Below, one piece after another: positions 1 to 6,449 of a stretch of DNA of 13,550 bases. A program made the position numbers and the translations under genes. Below the pieces are notes generated by a model that saw only the letters and a program-made list of their open reading frames with translations, was not told the origin of the DNA and searched no databases. The stretch comes from Symbiodinium natans. Its lineage: Eukaryota > Sar > Dinophyceae > Suessiales > Symbiodiniaceae. The stretch's first letter is position 1, and each line of letters starts with the position of its first letter. The stretch covers positions 1-13,550 of the forward strand of contig CAJNDS010001587.1 of the NCBI GenBank assembly GCA_905221605.1. Reading direction: 5' to 3'.

Positions 1-447
1 TGTGGAGGGTTTAGGCAGCAGTTTAAGAGGCCTAGTACTTGCTGGGCCTTTGGGCAGCAAGTTAAAAGGCGTAATACTTGCTGAGCCTTCTGCGGAGGGT
101 TTAGGCAGCAGTTTAAAAGGCCTGATACTTGCTGGGCCTTTTTTGGAGGGTTTGGGCAGCAGTTTAAAAGGCGTAATACTTGCTGGGCCTTCTGCGGAGG
201 GTTTAGGCAGCAGTTTAAGAGGCCTGATACTTGCTGGGCTTTTTGTGGAGGGTTTGGGCAGCAGTTTAAAAGGCGTAATACTTGCTGGGCCTTCTGTGGA
301 GGATTTAGGCAGCAGTTTAAGAGGCCGAATACTCGCTGGGCCTTTTGTGGAGGGTTCGGGCAGCAGTTTAAGACGTCTAAGAGGCTTAATACCTGCTGGG
401 CCTTCGGTGGAGGATTTAGGCAGCAGTTTAAGAGGCCTAATGCGAGC
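1..447 (+). repeat. 51-bp tandem repeat array (about 9 units)
   Basis: About nine head-to-tail copies of a 51-bp unit, each containing GGCAGCAGTTTAA and CTTGCTGGGCCTT. Two monomer types alternate through much of the array, one reading GGCCTGATA or similar and the other GGCGTAATA, so the true period is partly a 102-bp dimer. One unit lacks 12 bp near 51-62 and another carries 9 extra bp near 371-379. Many units contain GGGTTTAGG, which matches the telomeric heptamer register, although the rest of the unit does not. The array continues past the left edge of the window. Diverged relatives occur near 2319-2392 and 3979-4156 (reverse) and 2745-2789 (forward). Confidence 0.93.
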
Positions 448-532
448 ATCGTGTTTGCAAATGGGGGGGGGGGCTGCCCCCCCCAACCCCCCCGCTTGTT
501 TAAGCCGGGCAAACTCGCGTGGAAGCATATGA
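2..532 (+). CDS. Open frame through the 51-bp array; coding status doubtful
   Basis: Because 51 is a multiple of three, the frame stays open for 176 codons and encodes a 17-residue repeat such as EGLGSSLKGVILAGPSA. No domain is recognised; the repeat is glycine/leucine-rich with alternating polar and hydrophobic stretches. For coding: both visible indels in the array (12 bp lost, 9 bp gained) keep the frame. Against: there is no ATG at the start, unit differences fall at all codon positions, the frame runs on into a G/C hairpin and unrelated repeat, and the inverted copy of the array at 3979-4156 carries frame-breaking indels. It could be the C-terminal end of a repeat protein that begins outside the window, but chance opening is more likely. 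Confidence 0.15.
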   Translation: MEGLGSSLRGLVLAGPLGSKLKGVILAEPSAEGLGSSLKGLILAGPFLEGLGSSLKGVILAGPSAEGLGSSLRGLILAGLFVEGLGSSLKGVILAGPSVEDLGSSLRGRILAGPFVEGSGSSLRRLRGLIPAGPSVEDLGSSLRGLMRASCLQMGGGAAPPNPPACLSRANSRGSI

Positions 533-719
533 ATCATGTCCAAAACAAAACAAAACAAAACATGGGGTTCTCGGCTTAGCCCAGCGCCACGTCACTGCTA
601 TGCAAATGGAGGGGGGCTGCGCCCCCGCTTTTTTCTGCCGGGCAAGCTCGCGTGGAAGCATATGAATCATCTCTGAAACAAAACATGGGGTTCTCGGCTT
701 AGCCCCGCGCCACGTCACT
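456..719 (+). repeat. ~145-bp repeat, two tandem copies with G/C hairpins
   Basis: Two copies begin at TGCAAATGG (about 456 and 601). Each has a G-run, CTG or CTGCG, a C-run, then GCTTxTTT, GCCGGGCAA, CTCGCGTGGAAGCATATG, an AAAAC-rich stretch, CATGGGGTTCTCGGCTTAG and CGCCACGTCACTGCTATG. The first copy can fold as G463-473 against C477-484 around a CTG loop. The second folds as a 6-bp stem (612-617 with 621-626) around TGC. A third copy lies in 3549-3668 and a reversed fragment at 3915-3978. No coding content is supported. Confidence 0.85.
541..561 (+). repeat. (CAAAA)n microsatellite
   Basis: Four uninterrupted CAAAA pentamers inside the ~145-bp repeat. The same tract recurs at 3555-3575 at the equivalent position of another copy, so it is part of that family and not an independent insertion. 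The second tandem copy (near 676) has only one such pentamer. Confidence 0.9.
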
Positions 720-817
720 GCTATGAACTCTCTGCTCCTTGAAACTCGGGTAATGAACACAAAAAACAAAAGAAGAAGCGAGCGGGGTGGAATTGCCCTT
801 AGGCTCCCCTTTAAAAA

Positions 818-1300
818 GAGTCTCACTTCTCTGGTTTCGAAGAATGAAACCCAAAAAACAAAACAAGATTCGAGGGGGGGTGGAATTTAGAATACATTCC
901 CTTCTTTCTTTTCGTAAAGGGAAATGAATGTTTAGAGTCTCACTTCTCTGGCTTCGAAGAATGAAATCCAAAAACAAACACAAAATGTATAACAAGATTC
1001 GAGGGGGGTGGAATTTACAATACATTCCCTTCGTTCGCTTCGTAAAGGGAAATGTATGTTTAGAGTCTCAGTTCTCTGGTTTCGAATAATGAAATCCCAA
1101 AAAAATACAAAAATATAACAAGATTCGAGGGGGGTGGAATTTAGCATAAATTCCTTTCTCTCTCTTTTCAAATGGAAATTAGAGTCTCACTTCTCTAGTC
1201 TCGAAGAACGAAATCCAAAAAACAAAACAAGATTCGAGGGGGGTGGAATTTAGAATAAATCCCTTCTCTCTCATCTTCAAGATAAAGTAATGTTTAGAGT
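818..1300 (+). repeat. 115-128-bp tandem repeat, four units plus a stub
   Basis: Units start at GAGTCTCACTTCTCT or close variants at 818, 935, 1063 and 1182, with a truncated start at 1297, so the spacing is 117, 128, 119 and 115 bp. Each unit runs through TTCGAAGAATGAAA, an AAACAAAACAAGATTCGAGG stretch, GGGGTGGAATTTA, and a CCCTTCTTTCTTTTCGTAAAGGG-like segment whose ends can pair. In the first unit GGTTTC and GAAACC enclose a 7-nt loop; this is only partly kept in later units. Further copies lie at 2881-3046, 3412-3545 (reversed) and 3769-3912. Confidence 0.9.
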
Positions 1301-1636
1301 CGCCCTTAAGCCCCCCTTTTTTCAGCCCCCTTAAGCCCTCCCCCTTTAGCCTCTCTAGCCCCCTTTTAAGCCCCTTTAAGCCCCCCCCCCTTTCCCTTTA
1401 AGCCCCCTTCAAAGCCGCCTTGAAGCCCCCCTTTAAGCCCCCCTTGAAGCCCCCTTTAAGCCCCCCTTTAAGCCCCCTTTAAGCCCCCTTGAAGCCCCCC
1501 TTAATAAGCCCCCCTTAATAAGCCCCCCTTAATAAGCCCCCCCTTAAGCCCCCCCTTAGCCCCCCCTTAAGCCCCCCCCTTTAAGCCCCCTTTAAGCCCC
1601 CTTTAAAGCCCCCCTTTGTCCCCCCTCAAGCCCCCC
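1301..1636 (+). repeat. C-rich array of CCCCC-TTTAAG-like units
   Basis: About 335 bp of short degenerate units: a run of 4-10 C followed by TTTAAG, TTAAG, TTGAAG or TTAATAAG, with a period of about 11-14 bp. The complementary strand is a dense series of G-runs suited to G-quadruplexes, and the C strand to i-motifs. It directly follows the 117-bp repeat and ends at the palindromic element at 1636-1664. The same order recurs at 2881-3251. No gene can be placed here. Confidence 0.9.
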
Positions 1637-1664
1637 TTTGAGCAAAGGTGATGGGCCCATCAAG
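1636..1664 (+). repeat. Nested palindromes closing the C-rich array (copy 1)
   Basis: CTTTG-AG-CAAAG (1636-1647) is followed at once by the perfect 14-bp palindrome TGATGGGCCCATCA (1649-1662) and AG. An almost identical segment closes the second C-rich array at 3223-3251, while the sequence after it differs completely. It therefore behaves as the right boundary of a duplicated module. Whether it is a transposon end, a protein-binding site or just the edge of the duplication cannot be told from sequence. Confidence 0.75.
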
Positions 1665-2318
1665 GGGATTGAAGCGTAAGATGAACCTCGTGAGGCGGCA
1701 TGGTGGTGTGTGGCATGCTCTTGCTGCGTGCCGTAGTGTAAACGTCTTGGCCCGGCCAGAACGCACACCTCTACACTCTTCTGACCGACGCCCACGGCAT
1801 CGACATGCGGTTTGGAGTTGGATTGGTCTTCTCAAGTGCGCAAAGGTTTGTTCTTTCTGTGTTCGTGGTGTTTAACAAGAACTAAAGGCTTTTGGAGGAG
1901 GGTCGGGTGTAAGTTTTTTTTAAGCGGGCGCCTCTTTAATACATCAGTAGCACAGTAGGCCGTTCTTGTGGGGCTCGCAACTAGGTGTAAGACAAGGACA
2001 TCTACTTTGAGAGCAAAACTGTACAAGCCAGCAAGTGAAAAAGAAGTCGTGACTACAAAGAAGCAACAGGCCGGCATGGTGAGACCAATGCAAACAAGAA
2101 CCTACCGGCACCAATCAATCAGCTGCCCGTCACCCATAGCAATGCTGCGCCACGTCTGGTACAGACATAGAAACAGTTTGCACACAAGCGCCAGGGCCGT
2201 AGCAATAGCACTCACAACTCCTTGGGGTTGGCAAAGAAAGTTGCAAGCACACAAAGCACAATGCACAAGTGCAGGCGTCCCTTGACCTTTCTTGGAGGGC
2301 TCGGCTTATCAAACTGCT
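1665..2318. other. Non-repetitive stretch with no supported gene
   Basis: About 650 bp of mixed composition. Open frames on both strands are at most about 105 codons, begin at non-ATG codons or overlap each other, and match nothing I recognise. I see no tRNA arms, rRNA motifs, tandem repeats or clear splice-bounded exon. Confidence 0.6.
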
Positions 2319-2392
2319 TGAAACTTTCCAGAAGGCCCAGCAGTGAGAAGGCTTCTTCAAACTGCTGCCTAAAACTTCTCAAGGCCCAGAAG
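2319..2392 (-). repeat. Diverged copies of the 51-bp repeat, reversed
   Basis: AAACTGCTTG with AAGGCCCAGC, then AAACTGCTGCCTAAA with AAGGCCCAG, are reverse-strand counterparts of the GGCAGCAGTTT and CTGGGCCTT blocks of the 51-bp unit. About two degraded units remain. Unit edges are uncertain. Confidence 0.6.
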
Positions 2393-2744
2393 TGCTACCT
2401 GCTTGAAAGCTGGCACATACAGGGCTTGCCCAAATTGGCTTTGCTGACAAAGCAATCCTCCAAATGGTGCTGACGATCAGTGATCCAGTCACTGGTGCTT
2501 GTAAGCCCCGAGCGATCACAATTTACATACCTTGCTGCAACTTGGACTGCGTGGTGCATGCAAATTTAGAAGGCTCTTGCGCCGTCTTAAAAAATCGCCC
2601 GCTGCGCGGAGCAAGAATATGGCCTCTTGCAAGCAGCGCTCCTCCGCTCTGTGGCCATGGCTAGTGAGGACGCCCGGACTCACATAGCGCCGACGGTAGC
2701 ATCATGAGCCACACCGCCTATCACTTCTAGGCTTTTAGGTAACT
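2393..2744. other. Non-repetitive stretch with no supported gene
   Basis: About 350 bp between two remnants of the 51-bp repeat. Open frames are short (66 codons at 2464-2664 at best) and unrecognised. GATCAGTGATC near 2475 and the GC-rich stretch around 2596-2650 are the only local patterns seen. No RNA gene was recognised. Confidence 0.55.
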
Positions 2745-2789
2745 GTTGGGACAGCAGTTTAAGAGGCCTAATTATTTCCGGGCCTTCCG
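2745..2789 (+). repeat. Single forward remnant of the 51-bp repeat
   Basis: GTTGGGACAGCAGTTTAAG, AGGCCTAAT and CGGGCCTTC match the monomer of the 1-447 array, with substitutions in the middle. It sits upstream of a 117-bp/C-rich module, as the full array does at the left end. Confidence 0.75.
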
Positions 2790-2880
2790 CACAGTAAGGA
2801 TTGCTCTGTTTTTACATGCACAAAAAACAAATTCGCACTTGCAACATCGTGCAGATAAACTTGTGCGAAGAAACGCCAAA

Positions 2881-3046
2881 TAAAACAAGATTCAAGGGGG
2901 GTGGAATTTAGAATAATTCCTTTCTCTCTCTTTTCACTTCTCTAGTTTCGAAGAACGAAATCCAAAAAACAAAACAAGATTCGAGCGGGGTGGAATTTAG
3001 AATAAATCCCTTCTCTCTTATCTTCGAGATAAAGTGGTGTTTAGAG
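2881..3046 (+). repeat. 117-bp repeat copies, second module
   Basis: A partial unit (2881-2935) and a fuller unit (2936-3046) share TTCGAAGAACGAAATCC, AAAACAAGATTCGAG, GGGGTGGAATTTAGAATAA and TCTTCGAGATAAAGT with the last units of the 818-1300 array. The resemblance is closest to the units next to the first C-rich array, as expected if the array and its right neighbour were copied together. Confidence 0.88.
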
Positions 3047-3222
3047 CCCCCCCCTTTAAGCCTTTAAGCCCCCTTCACCCCCCTTAAGCCCCCCTTAAGC
3101 CCCCCTTTAAGCCCCCCTTCAGCCCTCCCTTAAGCCTCCCCCCCTTTCAGCGCCCCTTCAAGGGTCTTTTCCAAAGCCTTCCCTCCTCAAGCCCCCTCTT
3201 AAGCCCGCCCCTTCAGCCCCCC
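3047..3222 (+). repeat. C-rich array, second module
   Basis: About 175 bp of C-runs separated by TTTAAG, TTAAG or TTCAG, shorter and more degenerate than the array at 1301-1636. It also follows the 117-bp repeat and ends in the same palindromic element. The minus strand is G-run rich. Confidence 0.88.
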
Positions 3223-3251
3223 CTTTGAGCAAAGGTGATGGACCCATCAAG
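3223..3251 (+). repeat. Nested palindromes closing the C-rich array (copy 2)
   Basis: CTTTG-AG-CAAAG (3223-3234) followed by TGATGGACCCATCA (3236-3249), which differs from copy 1 by one base and so has a mismatched centre. Downstream sequence has no similarity to that after copy 1. Confidence 0.75.
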
Positions 3252-3411
3252 TTATTTTGAGCAGACGTTTGACCTGAGCTAGCTTGGCACGCCTTGCACC
3301 GACTGGCAAGAACTTGCTTTTTCGTGACGCATTGCAAGCTTTTGCAAGCATTGGTTCAGCTGCAACGTCAATTGACCCAAAGTTCATTTAACATGTGCAT
3401 AGTTTTTTTTG
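3252..3411. other. Short unique stretch, no feature seen
   Basis: About 160 bp between the second palindromic element and the reversed 117-bp copy. It contains the near-repeated word GCAAGCTTTTGCAAGC but no open frame or RNA structure I can support. Confidence 0.5.
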
Positions 3412-3545
3412 TATTTTTCTGGGATTTCATTATTCGAGAGAAGTGAGACTCTAAACATACATGTCTCTTTACAAAGCGAAAGAAGGGACTGTGTTCTATT
3501 CCACCCCCCTCAAATCTTGTTATACATTTTGTGTTTGTTTTTGTG
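3412..3545 (-). repeat. 117-bp repeat, inverted copy
   Basis: Read on the minus strand it gives TGTATAACAAGATTTGAGG, GGGGTGGAAT, TTCGCTTTGTAAAG, GTTTAGAGTCTCACTTCTC and AATAATGAAATCCC, matching the unit at 1063-1181 best. It lies head-to-head against the forward copies downstream. Confidence 0.85.
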
Positions 3546-3548
3546 AAT

Positions 3549-3912
3549 TATGTCCAAAACAAAACAAAACAAAACATGGGGTTCTTGGCTTAGCCCCGCG
3601 CCACGTCACTGCTATGCAAATGGGGGGTGGCTGCGTCCCCCCCAACCCCCCCCCGCTTTTTTCTGCCGCTGCTATGAACTCTCTGCTCCTTGAAACTCGA
3701 GTAATGAACACAAAAAACAAAAGAAGAAGCGAGCGGGGTGGAATTCCTTAAGCTTCCCTTTAAAAAGAATCTCACTTCTCTGGTTTCGAAGAATGAAACC
3801 CAAAAAAAACAAGATTCGAGGGAGGTGGAATTTGGAATACATTCCCTTCTTTCTTTTCGTTAAGGGAAATGAATGTTTAGAGTCTTACTTCTCTGGTTTC
3901 GAAGAATGAAAT
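3549..3912 (+). repeat. Direct duplicate of the 534-960 region
   Basis: The (CAAAA)n tract, GGGGTTCTTGGCTTAG, CGCCACGTCACTGCTATG, the G/C hairpin, ATGAACTCTCTGCTCCTTG, AAAAGAAGAAGCGAGCGGG and a 117-bp unit follow in the same order as at 534-960. One ~145-bp copy is missing in this version. 3671-3912 aligns with 720-960 nearly base for base. The duplication breaks at about 3912, where the sequence switches to a reversed copy of the 51-bp array flank. Confidence 0.88.
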
Positions 3913-4156
3913 TTATGCTTCCACGCAAGTTTGTTTGGCTTAAACAAGCGGGGGGGGTTGGAGGGGGCGCAGCCCTCTTAAACTGCTGCCTAAATCCCCG
4001 CAGAATGCCCAGCAAGTACTGCGCCTTTTCAACTGCTGACCCTCCACAAAAGGCCCAGCAAGCATCAGGCTCAACTACTGCCGAAACCTTCCGGAAGGCC
4101 CAGCAAGTATTACGCCTTTTAAACTGCTGCCCAAACCCTCCAAAAGGCCCAGCAAG
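3913..4156 (-). repeat. Inverted copy of the 51-bp array and its flank
   Basis: 3915-3978 is the reverse complement of about 475-535 (ATGCTTCCACGCAAGTTTG, GGCTTAAACAAGCGGGGG). It is followed by about four reversed 51-bp units with AAACTGCTGCC, GGCCCAGCAAG and TATTACGCC. The units carry several indels, including a 2-bp loss that breaks the frame seen at 2-532. Together with 1-535 this forms a long-range imperfect inverted repeat. Confidence 0.85.
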
Positions 4157-4345
4157 AGAGAGGGGGGGCTTAAGGGGGGGGCTTAAGGGGAACTTAAGGG
4201 GGGGGCTTTAGGGGGGCTAAGGGCTTTGAATCTTTGTCCCCCTCCCCCGAAGGGCCCCCCTTTGCAGGAACCCCTTTGAAGGGGGAACTTTAAGGAAGGC
4301 TTGAAGGGAGCTCAAAGGCCCAAAGGGGGGGGGCCCTCCTCCAAA
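4157..4345 (+). repeat. G-rich array (reverse orientation of the C-rich family)
   Basis: GGGGGGCTTAAGGGG-type units are the reverse complement of the CCCCCTTTAAG units at 1301-1636. The right half (4230-4345) mixes G-runs with C-runs, so intrastrand pairing is possible. G-quadruplex potential here lies on the plus strand, opposite to the other two arrays. Confidence 0.82.
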
Positions 4346-4819
4346 ATGATTTCTCACATCCATTTGACAATTCTGCACCGCCGCAAAAGGCGTCTTGTTA
4401 AAAAGCTTGGCGGACTTGTTTTGTGCAGCTCTGTGGTAAGTGTAGGTTTCTGCATTTGGGTTTGCTGCTTGGGTTTCTGGTCTGCCCCTTGTTCTTGAAG
4501 TTTCCCTCAGCCTCAATTCCAAAAAATGCTGTAGTCAGCAGATAGAATTGGCAAAGAAGTGAATGCACAGGGAGTTGCAAATAAGCGGACAGAAAGCAAT
4601 GAATTGCAAAAAACGAACATGAGGCGATGAAAGCCGTGTGAAGGCATCGATGCCGTGAAAGACAAAACCTGCAGTTCGCCAAGAAACCAAATCCCATGGA
4701 CACAGTGCACCGCTCTCAGACTCGACCACGATCGAAAAGTCTGTGGGCTTCCCTTCCGCGATTTGAGGATTTGAAAAAAATTCCATTCTTGGTTCGGCCA
4801 CGAAAAAGTTAACAACTTT
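4346..4819. other. Unique stretch between G-rich array and telomeric tract
   Basis: About 475 bp with ordinary composition and no repeat family seen elsewhere in the window. It holds one weak minus-strand open frame, listed separately. No RNA gene recognised. Confidence 0.55.
4535..4786 (-). CDS. Weak 83-codon open frame, possible exon or gene relic
   Basis: From ATG at 4786 the frame runs to TGA at 4535. The open reading extends upstream past that ATG into the telomeric tract. The peptide begins MEFFSNPQIAEGKPTDFSIV and has balanced composition, including CPWDLVSW and GIDAFTRLSSPHVRF, unlike the low-complexity translations elsewhere in the window. No family is recognised. Two overlapping minus-strand frames of similar length cover the same bases, so one could be a shadow. 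No clear splice sites or polyadenylation signal were identified. It could be an exon of a decayed gene or chance. Confidence 0.2.
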   Translation of the reverse strand: MEFFSNPQIAEGKPTDFSIVVESESGALCPWDLVSWRTAGFVFHGIDAFTRLSSPHVRFLQFIAFCPLICNSLCIHFFANSIC

Positions 4820-4864
4820 CCTAAACCCTAAAAACCTGATTCCCAAACCCTAAACCCTAAACCC
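4820..4864 (-). repeat. Interstitial telomeric tract, (CCCTAAA)n
   Basis: CCTAAACCCTAAAAACC, then CCCAAACCCTAAACCC and TAAACCC, ending in CCCGGG: about five heptamers, the last ones near-perfect and the earlier ones degenerate. This is the C-strand of a TTTAGGG telomere. With CCCTAAA on the plus strand, a chromosome end would face left, so the sequence to the right is on the chromosome-internal side. It lies exactly between two unrelated repeat domains. It is too short to be a living telomere. Confidence 0.88.
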
Positions 4865-4949
4865 GGGTTCTTGATGAGCTGTGGAGCACAACTTTTCTTG
4901 TGTTGCACCAAGTTGGAGTTTCAACTTTACAGAGCAAAATATGAGCTTA
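4865..4949. other. Short unique spacer between telomeric tract and macrosatellite
   Basis: 85 bp, found only once in the window. It ends at GAGCTTA, immediately before the first base of homology to the macrosatellite at CTGTGGAGG. Confidence 0.6.
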
Positions 4950-4983
4950 CTGTGGAGGTCACTGGAGCTTCCCTGCCTTTTCG
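4950..4983 (+). repeat. Solo right arm of the inverted-repeat element
   Basis: CTGTGGAGGTCACTGGAGC followed by TTCCCTGCCTTTTCG matches the outer 34 bp of the element's right arm (for example 6957-6990) with one substitution. The inner CTTTCTC part is absent; homology stops at CTGTGG. ATCAATT follows at 4984-4990, as after every complete copy. Confidence 0.85.
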
Positions 4984-5096
4984 ATCAATTTTGCACACAC
5001 GACTCTCCAACCCACAAACGCCGAAAACAACACACCATTCACAATGAAAAACCGAGGTAAAAAACACACAGACACCACTGCAAGGTTACTGTTTTT

Positions 5097-5651
5097 TTGA
5101 TTTTGCTTCTGAGACTCCATGCCTCACCACTCTTTGCCCACACACTGACAATTTTCTTGCACACTGAGCTAAAGACAACCACTTTTTGCAACCACAAATG
5201 CTCACACACACACACACCACAACATGCACATTATGTTCCGATTGCGATTTTTTTCACTGTCTTTCTGGTCAATCGACAGCTTACCGGGCTGACAGCACTT
5301 ACCAAAACACTTGCTGAACGATCTGTTTGTGTTTTAGTTCAGGGCGGTTTCTCAGAAATCTCTCTTTCTAAAAGCTTGCAACTTGATCATCCCGGCAAAA
5401 AAAACAAACAAAACATTGAACAAAAGCCAGAGAAAATTCTGTTCACAGACGGACGAAGAAAATTGTCTAAGTTTTCACGATTCTGGCTTCTTTCCAGTGT
5501 TTTCTCGATTTTTCCAAGGGTCAAAAAGAAAGACCAATGTGTTGGAGTTCTTGCTAACATCGAAAAAAACAATCACACTAACCTCTCATCATGGCCAGAA
5601 CGACTTGAGAGTCGCCCAGTCTTGATTTCCATTCCATTCGACTTTTTTTGA
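5097..5651 (+). CDS. 184-codon open frame in inverted S copy; probably not coding
   Basis: The longest uninterrupted frame in the window, yet it contains no ATG at all: it opens at TTG. In the other three S copies the equivalent frame is broken, because they have one more A in the run before ATTCTG (near 5439 here), and copies 3 and 4 also carry the extra 49 bp. The longer A run is the majority form, so the long frame is probably the product of a 1-base loss. The translation is rich in His/Thr from CA repeats at its start, then Lys/Ser/Phe-rich. No domain recognised. An internal exon cannot be excluded. Confidence 0.1.
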   Translation: MILLLRLHASPLFAHTLTIFLHTELKTTTFCNHKCSHTHTPQHAHYVPIAIFFTVFLVNRQLTGLTALTKTLAERSVCVLVQGGFSEISLSKSLQLDHPGKKNKQNIEQKPEKILFTDGRRKLSKFSRFWLLSSVFSIFPRVKKKDQCVGVLANIEKNNHTNLSSWPERLESRPVLISIPFDFF

Positions 5652-6017
5652 CAAAGCTTCGATTCTCTTGTCTTTGATTTTCCAAAATGGCCAAACAGAA
5701 ATTTAAGGCACACTGAAATTGACAGAAGATTTGAGCAGAAGAAACTTTCTTTAGGCTGGGTGCCTTCAATTCTTTGTCTTTCGTTTTTGGTTGCGTGTTG
5801 CAATTCTTCCCTGGATTCAGCACCATTCAACGAATTTTCAAAATTTCTGAAGTTCCGAAAATGTTGAAAAAACCCTTAAAATCAACACTTGATCAGTCAA
5901 ATTTGTTGAATTTACTCTGGTGTTTCGCTCGCTTCGCTCGCACTTATTCACATTCTGGAAATACACTTTGCAATTTTCAGGTGGTTTGGCTTGGGCGTCG
6001 CGCGCAACCTTAACGAA

Positions 6018-6212
6018 TCAACACCAGGGTTGAACTCGTCTCGTCCCGCAGTTGATTTCTGTCCAAACGGCACTGTCAGAGGCTTTTAAAAACACTTGTT
6101 TCAAAGCATTGAACTTTTCCAAGCTGCAGAACAAAACATGTTGCATTTTCATGTGTTCTTGTTGACTCTGCACCCTTCTTTTCTCCTCTTCTGCCTTCAG
6201 GCCTTGCACCAA
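6018..6212 (-). CDS. 65-codon open frame in block S (copy in inverted S)
   Basis: Reads QGLKAEEEKRRVQSQQEHMK and continues to a TGA, with a charged, helix-like start. The same frame is open in S copy 2 and in 11688-11882, but S copy 3 has lost two bases and hits a stop. There is no ATG upstream of the charged stretch. A possible splice acceptor (GGGTTTCAG) precedes it. It could be an exon of a gene captured in the satellite, but one clear knockout in four copies argues against current function. Confidence 0.15.
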   Translation of the reverse strand: MVQGLKAEEEKRRVQSQQEHMKMQHVLFCSLEKFNALKQVFLKASDSAVWTEINCGTRRVQPWC

Positions 6213-6247
6213 AACCTGGAGAATCTGAAACCCAAGATGAGGGGCAG

Positions 6248-6416
6248 TGTCATCGAGTGTGGGTGTGTGTTCATTATGGGTGCAAAGTGGCTGAGTGGGT
6301 GGTGTGTGTTTGCGTTATGTCGGCTGGGCTCTGCTGGCTGTTCAAGTGTGGAAGTGTGCGGGTGGTGAAAGGTGTGTGGGTTTTGGAGACACAAAAAAGA
6401 GGGCAAGAAATCAATT
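6248..6416 (+). repeat. Satellite block T, copy 1 (GT-rich)
   Basis: Starts TGTCATCGAGTGTGGG and ends GGCAAGAAATCAATT. It is strongly G/T-rich on the plus strand. The final ATCAATT (6410-6416) is one of the two direct repeats flanking the inserted element; removing the element would join T directly to S. Confidence 0.88.
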
Positions 6417-6449
6417 CCAAAAGGTAGGGAAGCCGGAGTGACCTCCACA

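Larger units (their letters stand above)
4994..6247 (-). repeat. Satellite block S, copy 1, inverted in place
   Basis: This 1254-bp block is the reverse complement of the S block at 7001-8265, with only scattered differences. Its left neighbour (element arm, ATCAATT, TTG) and right neighbour (block T) keep their normal orientation, so only S is flipped. It lacks the same two indels as copy 2 and shares CATCGAG, GGTTGGAGAG and TTTTAAGGG variants with it. Its right junction reads GAGGGGCAG then TGTCATCGAG. No protein is supported: the best frame is listed separately. Confidence 0.93.

Noticed and set aside
818-860. GGTTTC/GAAACC stem with a 7-nt loop as a tRNA T-arm
   Set aside because: The loop lacks the TTCRA pattern, and no acceptor, anticodon or D arm surrounds it. 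Other copies lose the pairing.
5097-5651. Longest open frame (184 codons) as a real gene
   Set aside because: It contains no ATG, and the other three S copies break it with an extra A in a homopolymer run. Kept only as a low-confidence entry.
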